Below are positions 48,504-57,646 of a DNA stretch of 64,000 nt, one piece after another. Made by a program: the position numbers and the translations under genes. The DNA is from Nocardioides cavernaquae (lineage in GTDB: Bacteria > Actinomycetota > Actinomycetes > Propionibacteriales > Nocardioidaceae): positions 2,914,001-2,978,000 of the forward strand of contig NZ_QYRP01000002.1 in assembly GCF_003600895.1 (NCBI RefSeq). The letters are read 5' to 3'. Numbering within the stretch: position 1 is the first letter of the stretch; every line of letters starts with the position of its first letter. The notes under the pieces are model-generated. The model ran no database searches, was not told the origin of the DNA, and saw only the letters and a list, made by a program, of their open reading frames with translations.

Positions 48504-49855
48504 CGCTCCTCCTCCGGATCCATCAGCTGCTCGTCGAGCGTGAGCCGGAGCCGGTCGATGCGCCGGGCCTCCATGCGCTCGACGCGGAGCAGCGCTGCGC
48601 GGCGTACGTCGGGTCGGTCGGGATCGACCGGGAGCGGAACGACCGCGACATCCCCCGCGAGCGGGATCCGGCCGAGAGAGCGCAGCACCAGGCCGGCGAT
48701 CGTGTCGTAGTCGTCGTCCTCCGGGAGCGCGAAGCCGGTCACGTCCTCGACCTCGTCGGGCCGGAGCAGACCGGACAGCGACCAGGAGCCGTCGCGCCGC
48801 TGGCGCGCCCGTGCACCGAGGCGGTCGTGCTCGTCCGCGATGTCGCCGACGATCTCCTCGACGACGTCCTCGAGAGTGACGATGCCGGCGTGACCGCCGT
48901 ACTCGTCGAGCACCACTGCGAGCTGGAAGCCCTCGCCGCGCAGCAGCGCGAGGAGCGGGTCGAGCTTGAGCGAGTCGGGGACCACGATCGGCGGGACCAT
49001 GATGTGGCGGATCCGTGTGGTCGGGCGCTCGTGGACCGGCAGCGCGACAGCGTGCTTGATGTGGACCGTGCCGACGACCTCGTCATGGTCGTCGAGCACC
49101 GGGAAGCGTGAGTGGCCGGTCTGGCGCGCCAGCTCGATCACGGCCGCCGCCCGCTCGGTGCCCTCGAGGCTGTGCACACGCATGCGCGGGGTCATGATCT
49201 CGCCCGCCGTGCGGCTGCCGAACTCCACGGACTTCTCCATGAGCTCTGCGGTGTCCGCATCGAGGGTGCCCAGGTCGGCGGAACGCTGGATCAGCGACTG
49301 CAGCTCGGCGGGGCTGCGTGCCGAGCGGAGCTCCTCCTGGGGCTCGATGCCCAGCCGGCGCACGGCCGCGTTGGCAGAGCCGTTGAGCAGCCAGATCGGC
49401 AGCCGCATCGCCGAGGTGAAGCCGCGCTGGAAACGCTGCGTCGCGCGGGCCACTTCCAGTGGGCGCGCGACCGCGAGGTTCTTGGGCACCAGCTCGCCGA
49501 AGATCATGGTGAGCGCCGTGCCCAGCCCGAGGCCGAGTCCGAGCGCGACCGGGCCCACGAACCGGTCCGGGAGACCCGCAGCCTCGAGCGGGCCGTCAAC
49601 GATGCTGGAGATCGCCGGCTCGGCCAGGAAGCCGATCGCGAGGTTGGTGACGGTGATGCCGACCTGTGCGCCGGAGAGCTGGGTCGACAGTGATCGCAGT
49701 GCCTTCTGGATGCCGAGAGCCCCGTGGTCGCCCTCCGCCGCCAGTCGCTCGACGTGGCCGCGGTCAACGGTGAGGAAGGCGAACTCGGCCGCCACGAACA
49801 GCCCGCACGCAGCAACGAGCGACAGCGAGACTCCGAGCAGGATCCACTCGGTCAT
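48500..49855 (-). CDS. CNNM/CorC-like membrane protein with CBS pair and CorC domain (second of two)
   Basis: A 451-aa protein: CNNM domain (VAAEFAFLTVDRGHVERLA, IFGELVPKNLAVARPLEVA), CBS pair (IMTPRMRVHSLEG, HSRFPVLDDHDEVVGTVHI, VVLDEYGGHAGIVTLEDVVEEIVGDI) and a C-terminal CorC_HlyC domain (GLLRPDEVEDVTGFALPEDDDYDTIAG). It starts at ATG 49855, or 49861. It belongs to the HlyC/CorC group often called hemolysin-like, but the role is probably divalent-cation transport. It is divergent from the cyclase gene. Confidence 0.87.
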   Translation of the reverse strand: MTEWILLGVSLSLVAACGLFVAAEFAFLTVDRGHVERLAAEGDHGALGIQKALRSLSTQLSGAQVGITVTNLAIGFLAEPAISSIVDGPLEAAGLPDRFVGPVALGLGLGLGTALTMIFGELVPKNLAVARPLEVARATQRFQRGFTSAMRLPIWLLNGSANAAVRRLGIEPQEELRSARSPAELQSLIQRSADLGTLDADTAELMEKSVEFGSRTAGEIMTPRMRVHSLEGTERAAAVIELARQTGHSRFPVLDDHDEVVGTVHIKHAVALPVHERPTTRIRHIMVPPIVVPDSLKLDPLLALLRGEGFQLAVVLDEYGGHAGIVTLEDVVEEIVGDIADEHDRLGARARQRRDGSWSLSGLLRPDEVEDVTGFALPEDDDYDTIAGLVLRSLGRIPLAGDVAVVPLPVDPDRPDVRRAALLRVERMEARRIDRLRLTLDEQLMDPEEER

Positions 49856-49940
49856 GGGCATCCGTGTCGTCGGGGAGGTCCTGAAGGGTCCGGGGGCGTC
49901 ACGCGCAAACCCTAACGGCTGCAGTAGCGTCATCCGCGCC

Positions 49941-50774
49941 ATGGAGCTCCCTTTCACGTTCCCGACGATCGACACAGCAGCGCTGATCGCTGGCCTGGTC
50001 ATCGCCCTGCTGCTCACGGGCTTCCTGCTCCTGGTCAGCAGGCTGCAGCTCCGTCGGGCCCGCCGGCAGCTCCGAGTGCTCGAGAGCACCGAGCCCCTCA
50101 CGAGCCGAGCCGTGCGCACCGCGGGCTGGGCCATGCGTGGGGTCGTCGGCACTGCGGTCAAGGTCCGGGAGCAGGGCGTCGGCGGGCTGCTCCGCTCCTC
50201 CATCGAGGAGCTCACCGGCATTGCGCTCGCGGACAAGCAGGCCATCGCTCAGGTCATCGGCGAGGACGGCACGGTCACCATCGTCTTCTCCGACATCGAG
50301 AACTCCACGATGCTCAACGAGAGCCTCGGCGACGACGCCTGGGTCGCCCTGCTCGACGCCCACGACCACCTGATCCGCCGGCTGGTCGACCGGGAGCACG
50401 GCCACGTCGTGAAGTCGCAGGGCGACGGCTTCATGATCGCCTTCGGAGACCCGACTGCAGCGGTCCGCGTCGCTGTCGGGATGCAGCGCGCGCTGACGGT
50501 GTCGCGGCGCCGCGCGCTGCGTCGTACGCCGATCCGGGTGCGCATCGGTGTCCACGCCGGACGTGTCGTCGCACGCGATGGCGACTACTTCGGGTTGAAC
50601 GTCGCCATGGCCGCCCGCGTCGCCGCGCTCGCGGTCGGCGGCGAGATCCTCGCGACCGAGGGCGTGCGCGCGGCGGTCGAGGACCAGTCCTTCCAGCTCC
50701 GGATGCCCGCTGCCGAGCTCAAGGGCATCCCCGGGCACCACCAGCTCTGGTCGGTTGCCTGGGACTCCGCGTAA
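49941..50774 (+). CDS. Membrane-anchored class III adenylate/guanylate cyclase
   Basis: A 277-aa protein. One membrane helix (TAALIAGLVIALLLTGFLLL) is followed by a linker and a class III cyclase domain (about 110-275). Metal-binding Asp118 (VFSDIENST) and Asp162 (GDGF) are present, Lys158 lies in the substrate position, and NVAMAARVA supplies the Asn/Arg pair. It should make cAMP or cGMP; the base choice is not clear. The ATG at 49941 is chosen over a long upstream frame that is antisense to the CNNM gene. Confidence 0.87.
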   Translation: MELPFTFPTIDTAALIAGLVIALLLTGFLLLVSRLQLRRARRQLRVLESTEPLTSRAVRTAGWAMRGVVGTAVKVREQGVGGLLRSSIEELTGIALADKQAIAQVIGEDGTVTIVFSDIENSTMLNESLGDDAWVALLDAHDHLIRRLVDREHGHVVKSQGDGFMIAFGDPTAAVRVAVGMQRALTVSRRRALRRTPIRVRIGVHAGRVVARDGDYFGLNVAMAARVAALAVGGEILATEGVRAAVEDQSFQLRMPAAELKGIPGHHQLWSVAWDSA

Positions 50775-50888
50775 GGCCTGCACATCCCTTGCAAGACTGG
50801 GGAAAGCGACCCTTCTGGACGATTGACCCACCCGAGCTCCAGCCGGGTAGCGTGACTTCCTGCACGACCTCCGACGAAGGGTGACTGG

Positions 50889-51542
50889 GTGACCAGCGAA
50901 GGCATTGAACCGGCCCAGCCGGCTCCCCTGCCGATGACGTACGCCGAGTTCGGCGACAACTTCATCCGGATGGTTCTCCACCGTCGGCGCATCCTCGAGT
51001 CGATCGACCGTCTCCTCGGGGACAAGATCGAGTTGGGTCCGATCGGCGCTGGCCCGGGCCGGGTCTTCGCGAAGGTGCGGGCGACGGGATGGTTCCAGCC
51101 GACGTCAGGCGTCGAGATCCCCGGCCCGCTCGTGGCCTACCGCGTCATCCTGCCGATCGATGCGGACTTCGAGATCGAGATCGCCCGCGACATCAACCGG
51201 TTCAAGGCAAAGGTCCTCCTCCCCCTCACCCTGAACGTGCGGGTCGAGCACCCGCTCACGATCGTCTGGGACATCGTCCTTCCCGGCGAGGACGAGGTCT
51301 CCATCAGCGTCGAGACCGACAAGCGCCGCAGCGCGGTCCTGCAGAAGGTCGCTGGCCTCGATGCGGAGCTGCGCCGGTTCCTGATCCGCGTCATCGAGAA
51401 GGAACTCGACAAGCCGCACATCCGCCGGGCGACGCGCATCGACATGGACGCCATCATCGCCGGCGCCTGGGGCCCGATCGCGGACCAGTTCCTTCCGGTC
51501 GAGGGTGACCCTGATGCCGAAGTGACCGGAACTCTCCTGTAG
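50889..51542 (+). CDS. Conserved hypothetical protein
   Basis: A 217-aa soluble protein starting at GTG 50889. It opens with a Pro-rich lead (PAQPAPLPMTYAEFGDNFI), then beta-rich sequence (LVAYRVILPIDADFEIEI, KVLLPLTLNVRVEHPLTIVWDIV) and a helical end (LDAELRRFLIRVIEKELDKPHIRRATRIDMDAIIAGAW). No family is recognised with confidence; the pattern recalls lipid- or ligand-binding beta folds in actinobacteria. TAGCGT at 50848 may be its -10. It precedes tRNA-Pro. Confidence 0.75.
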   Translation: MTSEGIEPAQPAPLPMTYAEFGDNFIRMVLHRRRILESIDRLLGDKIELGPIGAGPGRVFAKVRATGWFQPTSGVEIPGPLVAYRVILPIDADFEIEIARDINRFKAKVLLPLTLNVRVEHPLTIVWDIVLPGEDEVSISVETDKRRSAVLQKVAGLDAELRRFLIRVIEKELDKPHIRRATRIDMDAIIAGAWGPIADQFLPVEGDPDAEVTGTLL

Positions 51543-51589
51543 GGTTCACTCGCTCTCCCCGGAGGGCACGGGTCCTCCCCGGAGGGCTT

Positions 51590-51663
51590 CGGGCTGTAGC
51601 GCAGCTTGGTAGCGCACCTGACTGGGGGTCAGGGGGTCGCAGGTTCAAATCCTGTCAGCCCGA
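51590..51663 (+). tRNA. tRNA-Pro(GGG)
   Basis: Acceptor CGGGCTG pairs with CAGCCCG, discriminator A. D arm GCGCAGCTTGGTAGCGC, anticodon stem CCTGA/TCAGG with loop CTGGGGG (anticodon GGG), T arm GCAGG-TTCAAAT-CCTGT. CCA is not encoded. Confidence 0.95.
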
Positions 51664-51671
51664 CCGTGTGT

Positions 51672-51708
51672 GAAGGTCTCCACCCGCATGTCGCGGGTGG
51701 AGACCTTC
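51672..51708 (+). terminator. Terminator after tRNA-Pro
   Basis: A perfect 16-bp stem (GAAGGTCTCCACCCGC and its complement) with loop ATGTC, 8 nt after the tRNA. Confidence 0.85.
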
Positions 51709-51833
51709 CTGCATTTCCCGCGGACCCCAGCAGGGGGAAAGATGCCGCGTCCGGGTGATGTGCCGCGGTGTGCCAGGCGTTAGACCTGAGAGGTCGGGCC
51801 CCGCTCCGGGGCCTCCCCTGAAGGGATCGAGCC

Positions 51834-52334
51834 GTGTTGCGACGAACGACGATTGCCTTGGCAGGTGCCGGAACTCTGGTTCTTCTCCCGGCAGGCGCGC
51901 TCGCTGCGCGTGTCCTGGTCGACCACGGGCACGGGCCCACTGTCGTCCACAACACGACGTACGCCGACATCGAGACCCAGGTGCACTCCTGGACCCGGGA
52001 CGGCAGCACGCACGTGCGCCTGATGGTCGACGGCCTCCCGCCGGGCCAGACCTTCGGCGCTCACGTGCACACCAGGTCGTGCGGAACCGACCCGCTGGCG
52101 TCAGGCGGTCACTACCAGCACTCGACGGACGCCAGCATCCCGCTGAGCGAGCGGGAGATCTGGCTCGACGTGACCGCCGGTGACGACGGCCATGCCTCGG
52201 CCCGCCGGACTGTCGACTGGGTGATCGCGGCCGGGACCGCCGGGTCAGTCGTCATCCACGCGAGCCCCACGAATCCGACCACCGGAGCGGCGGGCGCACG
52301 CCTGGCCTGCACCGACGTCGCCTTCGGCCAGTAG
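51834..52334 (+). CDS. Secreted Cu/Zn superoxide dismutase-like protein
   Basis: A 166-aa protein with a Sec signal (TTIALAGAGTLVLLPAGALA). It keeps several SodC-type metal positions: HVH, GGHYQH and VVIHA, with Cys65-type and Cys near the end for a disulfide. Overall similarity to SodC is loose and the electrostatic loop is short, so dismutase activity is not certain. GTG start with AAGGGA upstream. It is convergent with the carbonic anhydrase gene. Confidence 0.7.
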   Translation: MLRRTTIALAGAGTLVLLPAGALAARVLVDHGHGPTVVHNTTYADIETQVHSWTRDGSTHVRLMVDGLPPGQTFGAHVHTRSCGTDPLASGGHYQHSTDASIPLSEREIWLDVTAGDDGHASARRTVDWVIAAGTAGSVVIHASPTNPTTGAAGARLACTDVAFGQ

Positions 52335-52382
52335 CACGCGGGCTGGCCTTCCCAGCGAGGGCGGGTGCGTGGCTCGATCAAC

Positions 52383-53168
52383 TCAGGAAACGCTCCAGTC
52401 GACCCGGCCACTGGCCAGGTCGTAGACCGCCGGTATCACGCGAGTCCGACCTGCTGCGACGGCAGCGCGGATGATCTTCGAGCGCCGGACCAGGTCCCGG
52501 CTCACCGCAATGGTGTTCGCGCGCACCACCTCGTCGATGTACGCCGCCTGGTCGCCCTTCCGCGCCACCCGCCGCGCAACGGGTGCGATCTCCCCCAGAA
52601 TGTCGGAGACCTCTCCCGGCGCCTCCGGGTGACCTGGCGACGTCTCCATGGCCTCGACGGTCGCCGTGACCGCGCCACATCCGGTGTGGCCGAGGATCAC
52701 GATCAGCGGGACGGCATACGGGGCACTCGCTGCGAACTCCATGCTGCCGACGATGGTGTCGTCGAGCACCGCTCCTGCCGTGCGCGTCGCGAACACGTCC
52801 CCGATGCCCTGGTCGAAGACCAGCTCGGGAGACACGCGCGAGTCGACGCAGCCGTGGATGAGGGCCCACGGCGCCTGGTGTCCAGCAACGTCGTCGCGTG
52901 CCCGCGTCGACTGGTGCGGATGCATCGCGTCGCCGCTCGCGAAGCGGGAGTTGCCCTCGGTCAGCCGCCGCTGCGCCTCCGACGGCGAGGCCGGTGTGCT
53001 CGAGTGCCCTGCTGCCGCGGGATGCGCTGCCGTCGGCGTGCTGTCACCGGTCGACCGGCAACCCACGAGGGAGGCACCGGCGGCGAGCCCACCGGCGGCG
53101 AGGAGGAGGCGCCGGGTGACGACGGCCGGAATGGTCGAGGGGACGGATGAGGGGTCGTTGCGGCGCAC
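52383..53168 (-). CDS. Beta-carbonic anhydrase, Tat-exported lipoprotein
   Basis: A 261-aa protein. The lead has a twin-arginine signal (VTRRLLLAAGGLAAGASLVGC) with a lipobox Cys37. The beta-carbonic anhydrase domain has zinc ligands Cys107 and the Asp-Arg pair in CVDSR, and LGHTGCGAV with His and Cys. It should convert CO2 and bicarbonate outside the membrane. Exported beta-class enzymes are less common than cytosolic ones. The start is a GTG. Confidence 0.88.
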   Translation of the reverse strand: MRRNDPSSVPSTIPAVVTRRLLLAAGGLAAGASLVGCRSTGDSTPTAAHPAAAGHSSTPASPSEAQRRLTEGNSRFASGDAMHPHQSTRARDDVAGHQAPWALIHGCVDSRVSPELVFDQGIGDVFATRTAGAVLDDTIVGSMEFAASAPYAVPLIVILGHTGCGAVTATVEAMETSPGHPEAPGEVSDILGEIAPVARRVARKGDQAAYIDEVVRANTIAVSRDLVRRSKIIRAAVAAGRTRVIPAVYDLASGRVDWSVS

Positions 53169-53185
53169 TGGGTTCTCCCGAGAGT

Positions 53186-53197
53186 AGGAACGTTCCT
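53186..53197. promoter_or_regulatory. Palindrome upstream of carbonic anhydrase
   Basis: AGGAACGTTCCT, 18 nt before the start. On the minus strand a GGAAC and a CGTT lie about 14 nt apart, vaguely like an ECF-sigma promoter. Role unproven. Confidence 0.35.
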
Positions 53198-53267
53198 CCT
53201 CGGATCGTTCCCGCGCGCACGCCTCGGCCGCGTCGCCCGCGACGGTGAGTCAGGGGGTGGACCGCCG

Positions 53268-54419
53268 TCAGGCGGTGGCCTCCCCCAGCTCGACCGCGCT
53301 CGGCGCGATCTCGCCGAGCAGCTCGTCGCGCAGCGCGACCAGCTCGGTGACCGACTCGATGAACCGCTTCGTGCTGTCGCCGACGCTCAGGTCGTCGAAG
53401 TAGTGGTGCCGCATGGCCACGCGAGCGATGTGGTGCTCGTCGTGGTCGAGGCGGTCGGCCACCAGCTCGGTCAGGTCCGCCAGGTCGGCCGATGCGATCA
53501 CGTCGGCACAGCGGCTGACGGGGACCTCGGTGCGCAGCCGCTCACCGTCCTCGTGGCGGTCCGTGATGAAGATCGGCTTGTCGGTGCGCAGGTAGAGCCA
53601 GTCCAGGCCGACAGAGGAGACGTCGGTGACCATCGCATCGCAACCCGGGAAGACGGCGAGGATGTCACCCCGGACGACGGACTCGTGGCCTGCCTCGGGC
53701 TCACGGGCAGCGGCCTCGTCGATGAGGGCGAGGATGGCGAGGTGGCTGTCGCGGATCGCCTGGGTCTCGCTGGTGGTCACCTTCGGGTGCGGCTTGTAGA
53801 CCACGCGAACATCGGGGACCTCGAGCAGCGAACGCACGATGGAGGGGCCGAAGACGTCGACGGAGGTGTAGTCGTTGTACTCCGCATCGCCCTCCCAGGT
53901 CGGCGCGTACAGGACCGTGCGCCGTTCAGTCGGCTCGAGCAGCGGCTCCGGGTGGAGGTCCAGCTGAGGACGCCCGATCCGCACGAGCTTCGTCTCGTCG
54001 AAGGCGAGCAGGCCTCCGCGGTGCCGCTGGACGGCCGCCTCGCCGGCGACGAAGACGCGGTCATAGGCCTTGGCGTTGTTGCTGACCATGCTCTGCTTGT
54101 CGGACTCGCCGTGGTTGATGTGCGCGTGCAGCGTCCGGCCGTGCAGCAGCGAGTTGAAGTTCCGCGCGCCGTTGTTGCAGTAGAGAGCGACCTTCGGGTC
54201 GTGCACCTCGTAGAACTCGACAAGGTCCGTGAACTCCGGGGCATCGTGGACCGGCAGACCGGTGCGCGCTTCCACGAGGGCAGCGGTCTCGGGATTGCGG
54301 GTCACGATCGCCACCGGACTCACCTCATCGAGGCGCTCCAGCACGGGGAGCCACTGCAACAACTGGTAGACGCGCGTCGGGTCGTCTGCGAAATACGCGA
54401 TCACTTCGGGGTTCTGCAC
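53268..54419 (-). CDS. CDP-glycerol glycerophosphotransferase family protein
   Basis: A 383-aa protein of the TagB/TagF-like Glyphos_transf family: NHGESDKQS, RIGRPQLDLH, VLYAPTWEGDAEYNDYTS, VVYKPHPKV, CDAMVTDVSSVGLDWLY and KPIFITD follow the usual order. The enzymes add glycerol phosphate (or other polyol phosphates) to teichoic acid precursors on the inner face of the membrane. The GTG start is preceded by TAGAAT with a 6-nt gap, a leaderless-type promoter. It is divergent from icmF. Confidence 0.85.
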   Translation of the reverse strand: MQNPEVIAYFADDPTRVYQLLQWLPVLERLDEVSPVAIVTRNPETAALVEARTGLPVHDAPEFTDLVEFYEVHDPKVALYCNNGARNFNSLLHGRTLHAHINHGESDKQSMVSNNAKAYDRVFVAGEAAVQRHRGGLLAFDETKLVRIGRPQLDLHPEPLLEPTERRTVLYAPTWEGDAEYNDYTSVDVFGPSIVRSLLEVPDVRVVYKPHPKVTTSETQAIRDSHLAILALIDEAAAREPEAGHESVVRGDILAVFPGCDAMVTDVSSVGLDWLYLRTDKPIFITDRHEDGERLRTEVPVSRCADVIASADLADLTELVADRLDHDEHHIARVAMRHHYFDDLSVGDSTKRFIESVTELVALRDELLGEIAPSAVELGEATA

Positions 54420-54450
54420 TACCCGATTCTACGGGTCTGTTGTGTCGGAA

Positions 54451-54496
54451 TTGTTTCCAGGGTCGGACGCGGTACGGTATTTAGTAGGACGTCCTA
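54451..54496 (+). promoter_or_regulatory. icmF promoter with palindromic operator
   Basis: TTGTTT (54451-54456) and TACGGT (54473-54478), spacing 16, are a sigma-70-type promoter. The 12-bp palindrome TAGGACGTCCTA at 54485-54496 covers the expected transcription start. Confidence 0.6.
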
Positions 54497-54520
54497 GCAG
54501 TTGCCTCTGGAGGCCACCCG

Positions 54521-57500
54521 ATGACCCGCTTCGTGACCGCTTCAAGCCTCTTCGACGGGCACGACGCGAGCATCAACATCATGCGCCGGATCCTTCAGTC
54601 GCAGGGCGCAGAGGTGATCCATCTCGGCCACAACCGCTCGGTCCGCGAGGTCGTCGCCGCGTGCCTCGAGGAGGACGTCCACGGCGTCGCCGTGTCGTCG
54701 TACCAGGGCGGTCACGTGGAGTACTTCGAGTACCTCGCCGAAGAGCTCCGCACGCAGCGCAACGGCGAGGTGAAGGTCTTCGGTGGGGGCGGCGGCGTCA
54801 TCGTTCCCGACGAGATCGCCCGCCTCGCGCAGGCCGGCGTGAAGATCTTCTCCCCCGAGGACGGTCAACGCCTCGGCCTTCCCGGCATGATCCGCGAGGT
54901 CCTCCAGAGCGCGTCGGGCGATCTCTGGGCGCAGCGGCCTGCCACCCTCGAGGCCGTCCGCAACGGCGAGCGGTGGGCGGTCGCCCGGGCGATCACGGGC
55001 GCCGAGGACGGCACGCTCATCGCCGGGATCGGCGACGCGGCCGCCCAGCGCCACACTCCCGTGCTCGGCATCACCGGCACCGGCGGCTCCGGCAAGTCGT
55101 CGCTGACCGACGAGCTGCTCCGCAGGTTCCGCACCGACCAGTCCGACCTGCTCCGGATCGCGGTCGTCGCCATCGACCCGACCCGGCGTCGCGGTGGCGG
55201 TGCGCTGCTCGGTGACCGGATCCGCATGAACGCCCTCGACGGCGAGCGCATCTTCTTCCGGAGCCTCGCCACGCGCGGCGCCCACGAGCTCCCGGAGCAC
55301 CTGAACGACGTGCTCGACGTCCTCCGGGCGGCGCCGTTCGACCTGATCATCATCGAGACGCCGGGCATCGGGCAGGGCGACGCCGCGATCGTGCCGTTCG
55401 TCGACACGAGCCTCTACGTGATGACGCCGGAGTTCGGCGCCGCGAGCCAGCTCGAGAAGATCGACATGCTCGACTTCGCCGACGCCGTCGCGATCAACAA
55501 GTTCGAGCGGCGCGGCGCGTCCGACGCCCTGCGTGACGTCGCACGCCAGCTGGTTCGCAACCGGGAGGCCTTCGGCTCCTCCCCCGACGAGATGCCCGTC
55601 TTCGGCACCTCCGCCGCGACCTTCGACGACGACGGCGTCAGCGCGCTCTACCAGCACCTGCGCGACGAGCTGGCCGGACACGGACTCCAGGTGAAGCCGG
55701 GCCAGCTGGTGCCCGTCACCGGCAAGCAGTCCACCCGGGTCAGCACGGTCATCCCGCCGAGCCGGGTCCGCTACCTCGCCGAGGTCGCGGAGACCGTCCG
55801 GGCCCATCACCGCACCACCGACGAAGCCGCTGCGGCTGCCCGTCGGCTCCAGCACCTCGAGACCGCGGCCGACGAGCTCGGCGAGGCCACCCCGGATGGT
55901 CTTCGCGACCTGGTTGCGTCGGCCCGTGCCGCAGTCCCGGAGCGGGTCAGGGCGGCGCTGGACGAGTGGCCCGCCACCGTCGCGTCGTACGCCGCAGACG
56001 AAGGCCGCGCCTCCCTCGCCGGCACCCGGATCCCGCGCGTCGCGCTCCCCCGGTTCAGTGACCACGGCGACCTGGTCCGCTGGTGGGGCCGGGAGAACCT
56101 GCCCGGCCGCTTCCCGTTCACCGCAGGTGTCTTCCCGCACAAGCGGCAGGACGAGGACCCGACGCGCATGTTCGCCGGCGAGGGCGACGCGGCGCGCACG
56201 AACCGCCGGTTCCACCTGCTCGCGGAGGGTCAGTCGGCAACGCGGCTCTCGACCGCGTTCGACTCGGTGACGCTCTACGGTCGTGACCCGGGCCCGGAGC
56301 CGGACGTCTACGGCAAGGTCGGCACCTCGGGCGTCAGCATCGCCACCCTCGACGACATGAAGGCGCTCTATGCGGGGTTCGACCTGCTCTCTCCCGCGAC
56401 CAGCGTCAGCATGACCATCAACGGCCCGGCCCCGACGGTGCTGGCGTTCTTCCTCAACACCGTCATCGACCAGGCGCGCGAGCGCGGCGTGGAGCCCGCC
56501 GAGGCGATGCGCCGGGTCCGCGGCACGGTGCAGGCCGACATCCTCAAGGAGGATCAGGGCCAGAACACCTGCCTGTTCTCCACCGACTTCGCGCTGCGGA
56601 TGATGGCTGACGTCCAGGAGTGGTTCATCGAGCACGAGGTCCGCAACTTCTACTCCGTCTCGGTCTCGGGCTATCACATCGCCGAGGCCGGGGCGAACCC
56701 GATCAGCCAGCTCGCGTTCACCCTCGCCAACGGCTTCACCTACGTCGAGTCGTGGCTCGAGCGCGGCATGGACATCGACGACTTCGCGCCGAGCCTGTCG
56801 TTCTTCTTCTCCAACGGCATGGACCCCGAGTACTCCGTCCTCGGTCGTGTCGCGCGGCGCATCTGGGCCGTCGCGATGCGTGATCGCTACGGCGCCAACG
56901 AGCGCAGCCAGAAGCTGAAGTACCACGTGCAGACCTCCGGCCGGTCCCTGCACGCGCAGGAGATGTCGTTCAACGACATCCGCACCACCCTCCAGGCGCT
57001 GATCGCGCTGCAGGACAACGCCAACAGCCTCCACACCAACGCGTACGACGAAGCGGTCACCACTCCGTCGACCGAGTCCGTGCGCCGCGCGATGGCCATC
57101 CAGCTCGTGATCAACCGCGAGTGGGGACTCTCGATGAACGAGAACCCGCTCCAGGGATCATTCGTGATCGACGAGCTGACGGACCTGCTCGAGGAGGCAG
57201 TCCTGGCCGAGTTCGACCGGATCAGCGAGCGTGGTGGCGTCCTCGGTGCGATGGAGACCGGCTACCAGCGCGGGCGGATCCAGGACGAGTCGATGCTCTA
57301 CGAGCAGCGCAAGCACGACGGCAGCCTCCCCATCGTCGGCGTCAACACGTTCCGTGCGGCCGATGACGCCGAGGTCAAGCCGGTCCCGCTGGCCCGGGCG
57401 ACCGACGCGGAGAAGGCCGGCCAGCTCGAGCGGGTGCGTAGCTTCCGCGCGGAGCACGCCCACGAGGCCGAGGAGGCCCTCAAGCGCCTGCGCCACGCGG

Positions 57501-57616
57501 TCGCCGACGGCGACAACGTCTTCGCGGAGCTGATGGATGCGGCGCGGGTGTGCACGCTGGGCCAGGTGACCGACGCCTTCTTCGAGGTCGGTGGCGAGTA
57601 CCGGCGCAACGTCTGA
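54521..57616 (+). CDS. icmF: Fused isobutyryl-CoA mutase IcmF
   Basis: A 1031-aa three-part fusion. Residues 1-135 bind B12 (FDGHDASINIM, GGGGGVIVPDE). Residues about 165-460 are a MeaB-like G domain (GTGGSGKSS, ETPGIGQGD). Residues about 520-1031 are the acyl-CoA mutase barrel (STAFDSVTLYG, TSVSMTINGPAP, QEWFIEHEVRNFYSVSVSGYH). IcmF interconverts isobutyryl- and n-butyryl-CoA using adenosylcobalamin, with the G domain as chaperone; related mutases use other acyl-CoAs, and substrate cannot be fixed here. It is followed by an SRPBCC gene. Confidence 0.92.
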   Translation: MTRFVTASSLFDGHDASINIMRRILQSQGAEVIHLGHNRSVREVVAACLEEDVHGVAVSSYQGGHVEYFEYLAEELRTQRNGEVKVFGGGGGVIVPDEIARLAQAGVKIFSPEDGQRLGLPGMIREVLQSASGDLWAQRPATLEAVRNGERWAVARAITGAEDGTLIAGIGDAAAQRHTPVLGITGTGGSGKSSLTDELLRRFRTDQSDLLRIAVVAIDPTRRRGGGALLGDRIRMNALDGERIFFRSLATRGAHELPEHLNDVLDVLRAAPFDLIIIETPGIGQGDAAIVPFVDTSLYVMTPEFGAASQLEKIDMLDFADAVAINKFERRGASDALRDVARQLVRNREAFGSSPDEMPVFGTSAATFDDDGVSALYQHLRDELAGHGLQVKPGQLVPVTGKQSTRVSTVIPPSRVRYLAEVAETVRAHHRTTDEAAAAARRLQHLETAADELGEATPDGLRDLVASARAAVPERVRAALDEWPATVASYAADEGRASLAGTRIPRVALPRFSDHGDLVRWWGRENLPGRFPFTAGVFPHKRQDEDPTRMFAGEGDAARTNRRFHLLAEGQSATRLSTAFDSVTLYGRDPGPEPDVYGKVGTSGVSIATLDDMKALYAGFDLLSPATSVSMTINGPAPTVLAFFLNTVIDQARERGVEPAEAMRRVRGTVQADILKEDQGQNTCLFSTDFALRMMADVQEWFIEHEVRNFYSVSVSGYHIAEAGANPISQLAFTLANGFTYVESWLERGMDIDDFAPSLSFFFSNGMDPEYSVLGRVARRIWAVAMRDRYGANERSQKLKYHVQTSGRSLHAQEMSFNDIRTTLQALIALQDNANSLHTNAYDEAVTTPSTESVRRAMAIQLVINREWGLSMNENPLQGSFVIDELTDLLEEAVLAEFDRISERGGVLGAMETGYQRGRIQDESMLYEQRKHDGSLPIVGVNTFRAADDAEVKPVPLARATDAEKAGQLERVRSFRAEHAHEAEEALKRLRHAVADGDNVFAELMDAARVCTLGQVTDAFFEVGGEYRRNV

Positions 57617-57634
57617 CCAGATCACCAGGGGCGA

Positions 57635-57646
57635 TAGCGTGAGTCC
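57635..57646 (+). promoter_or_regulatory. Leaderless -10 box of the SRPBCC gene
   Basis: TAGCGT at 57635-57640, 6 nt before the ATG at 57647. Confidence 0.5.

Noticed and set aside
51590..51663. tRNA-Pro as an integration site
   Set aside because: No integrase or repeat of the tRNA 3' end was seen nearby.
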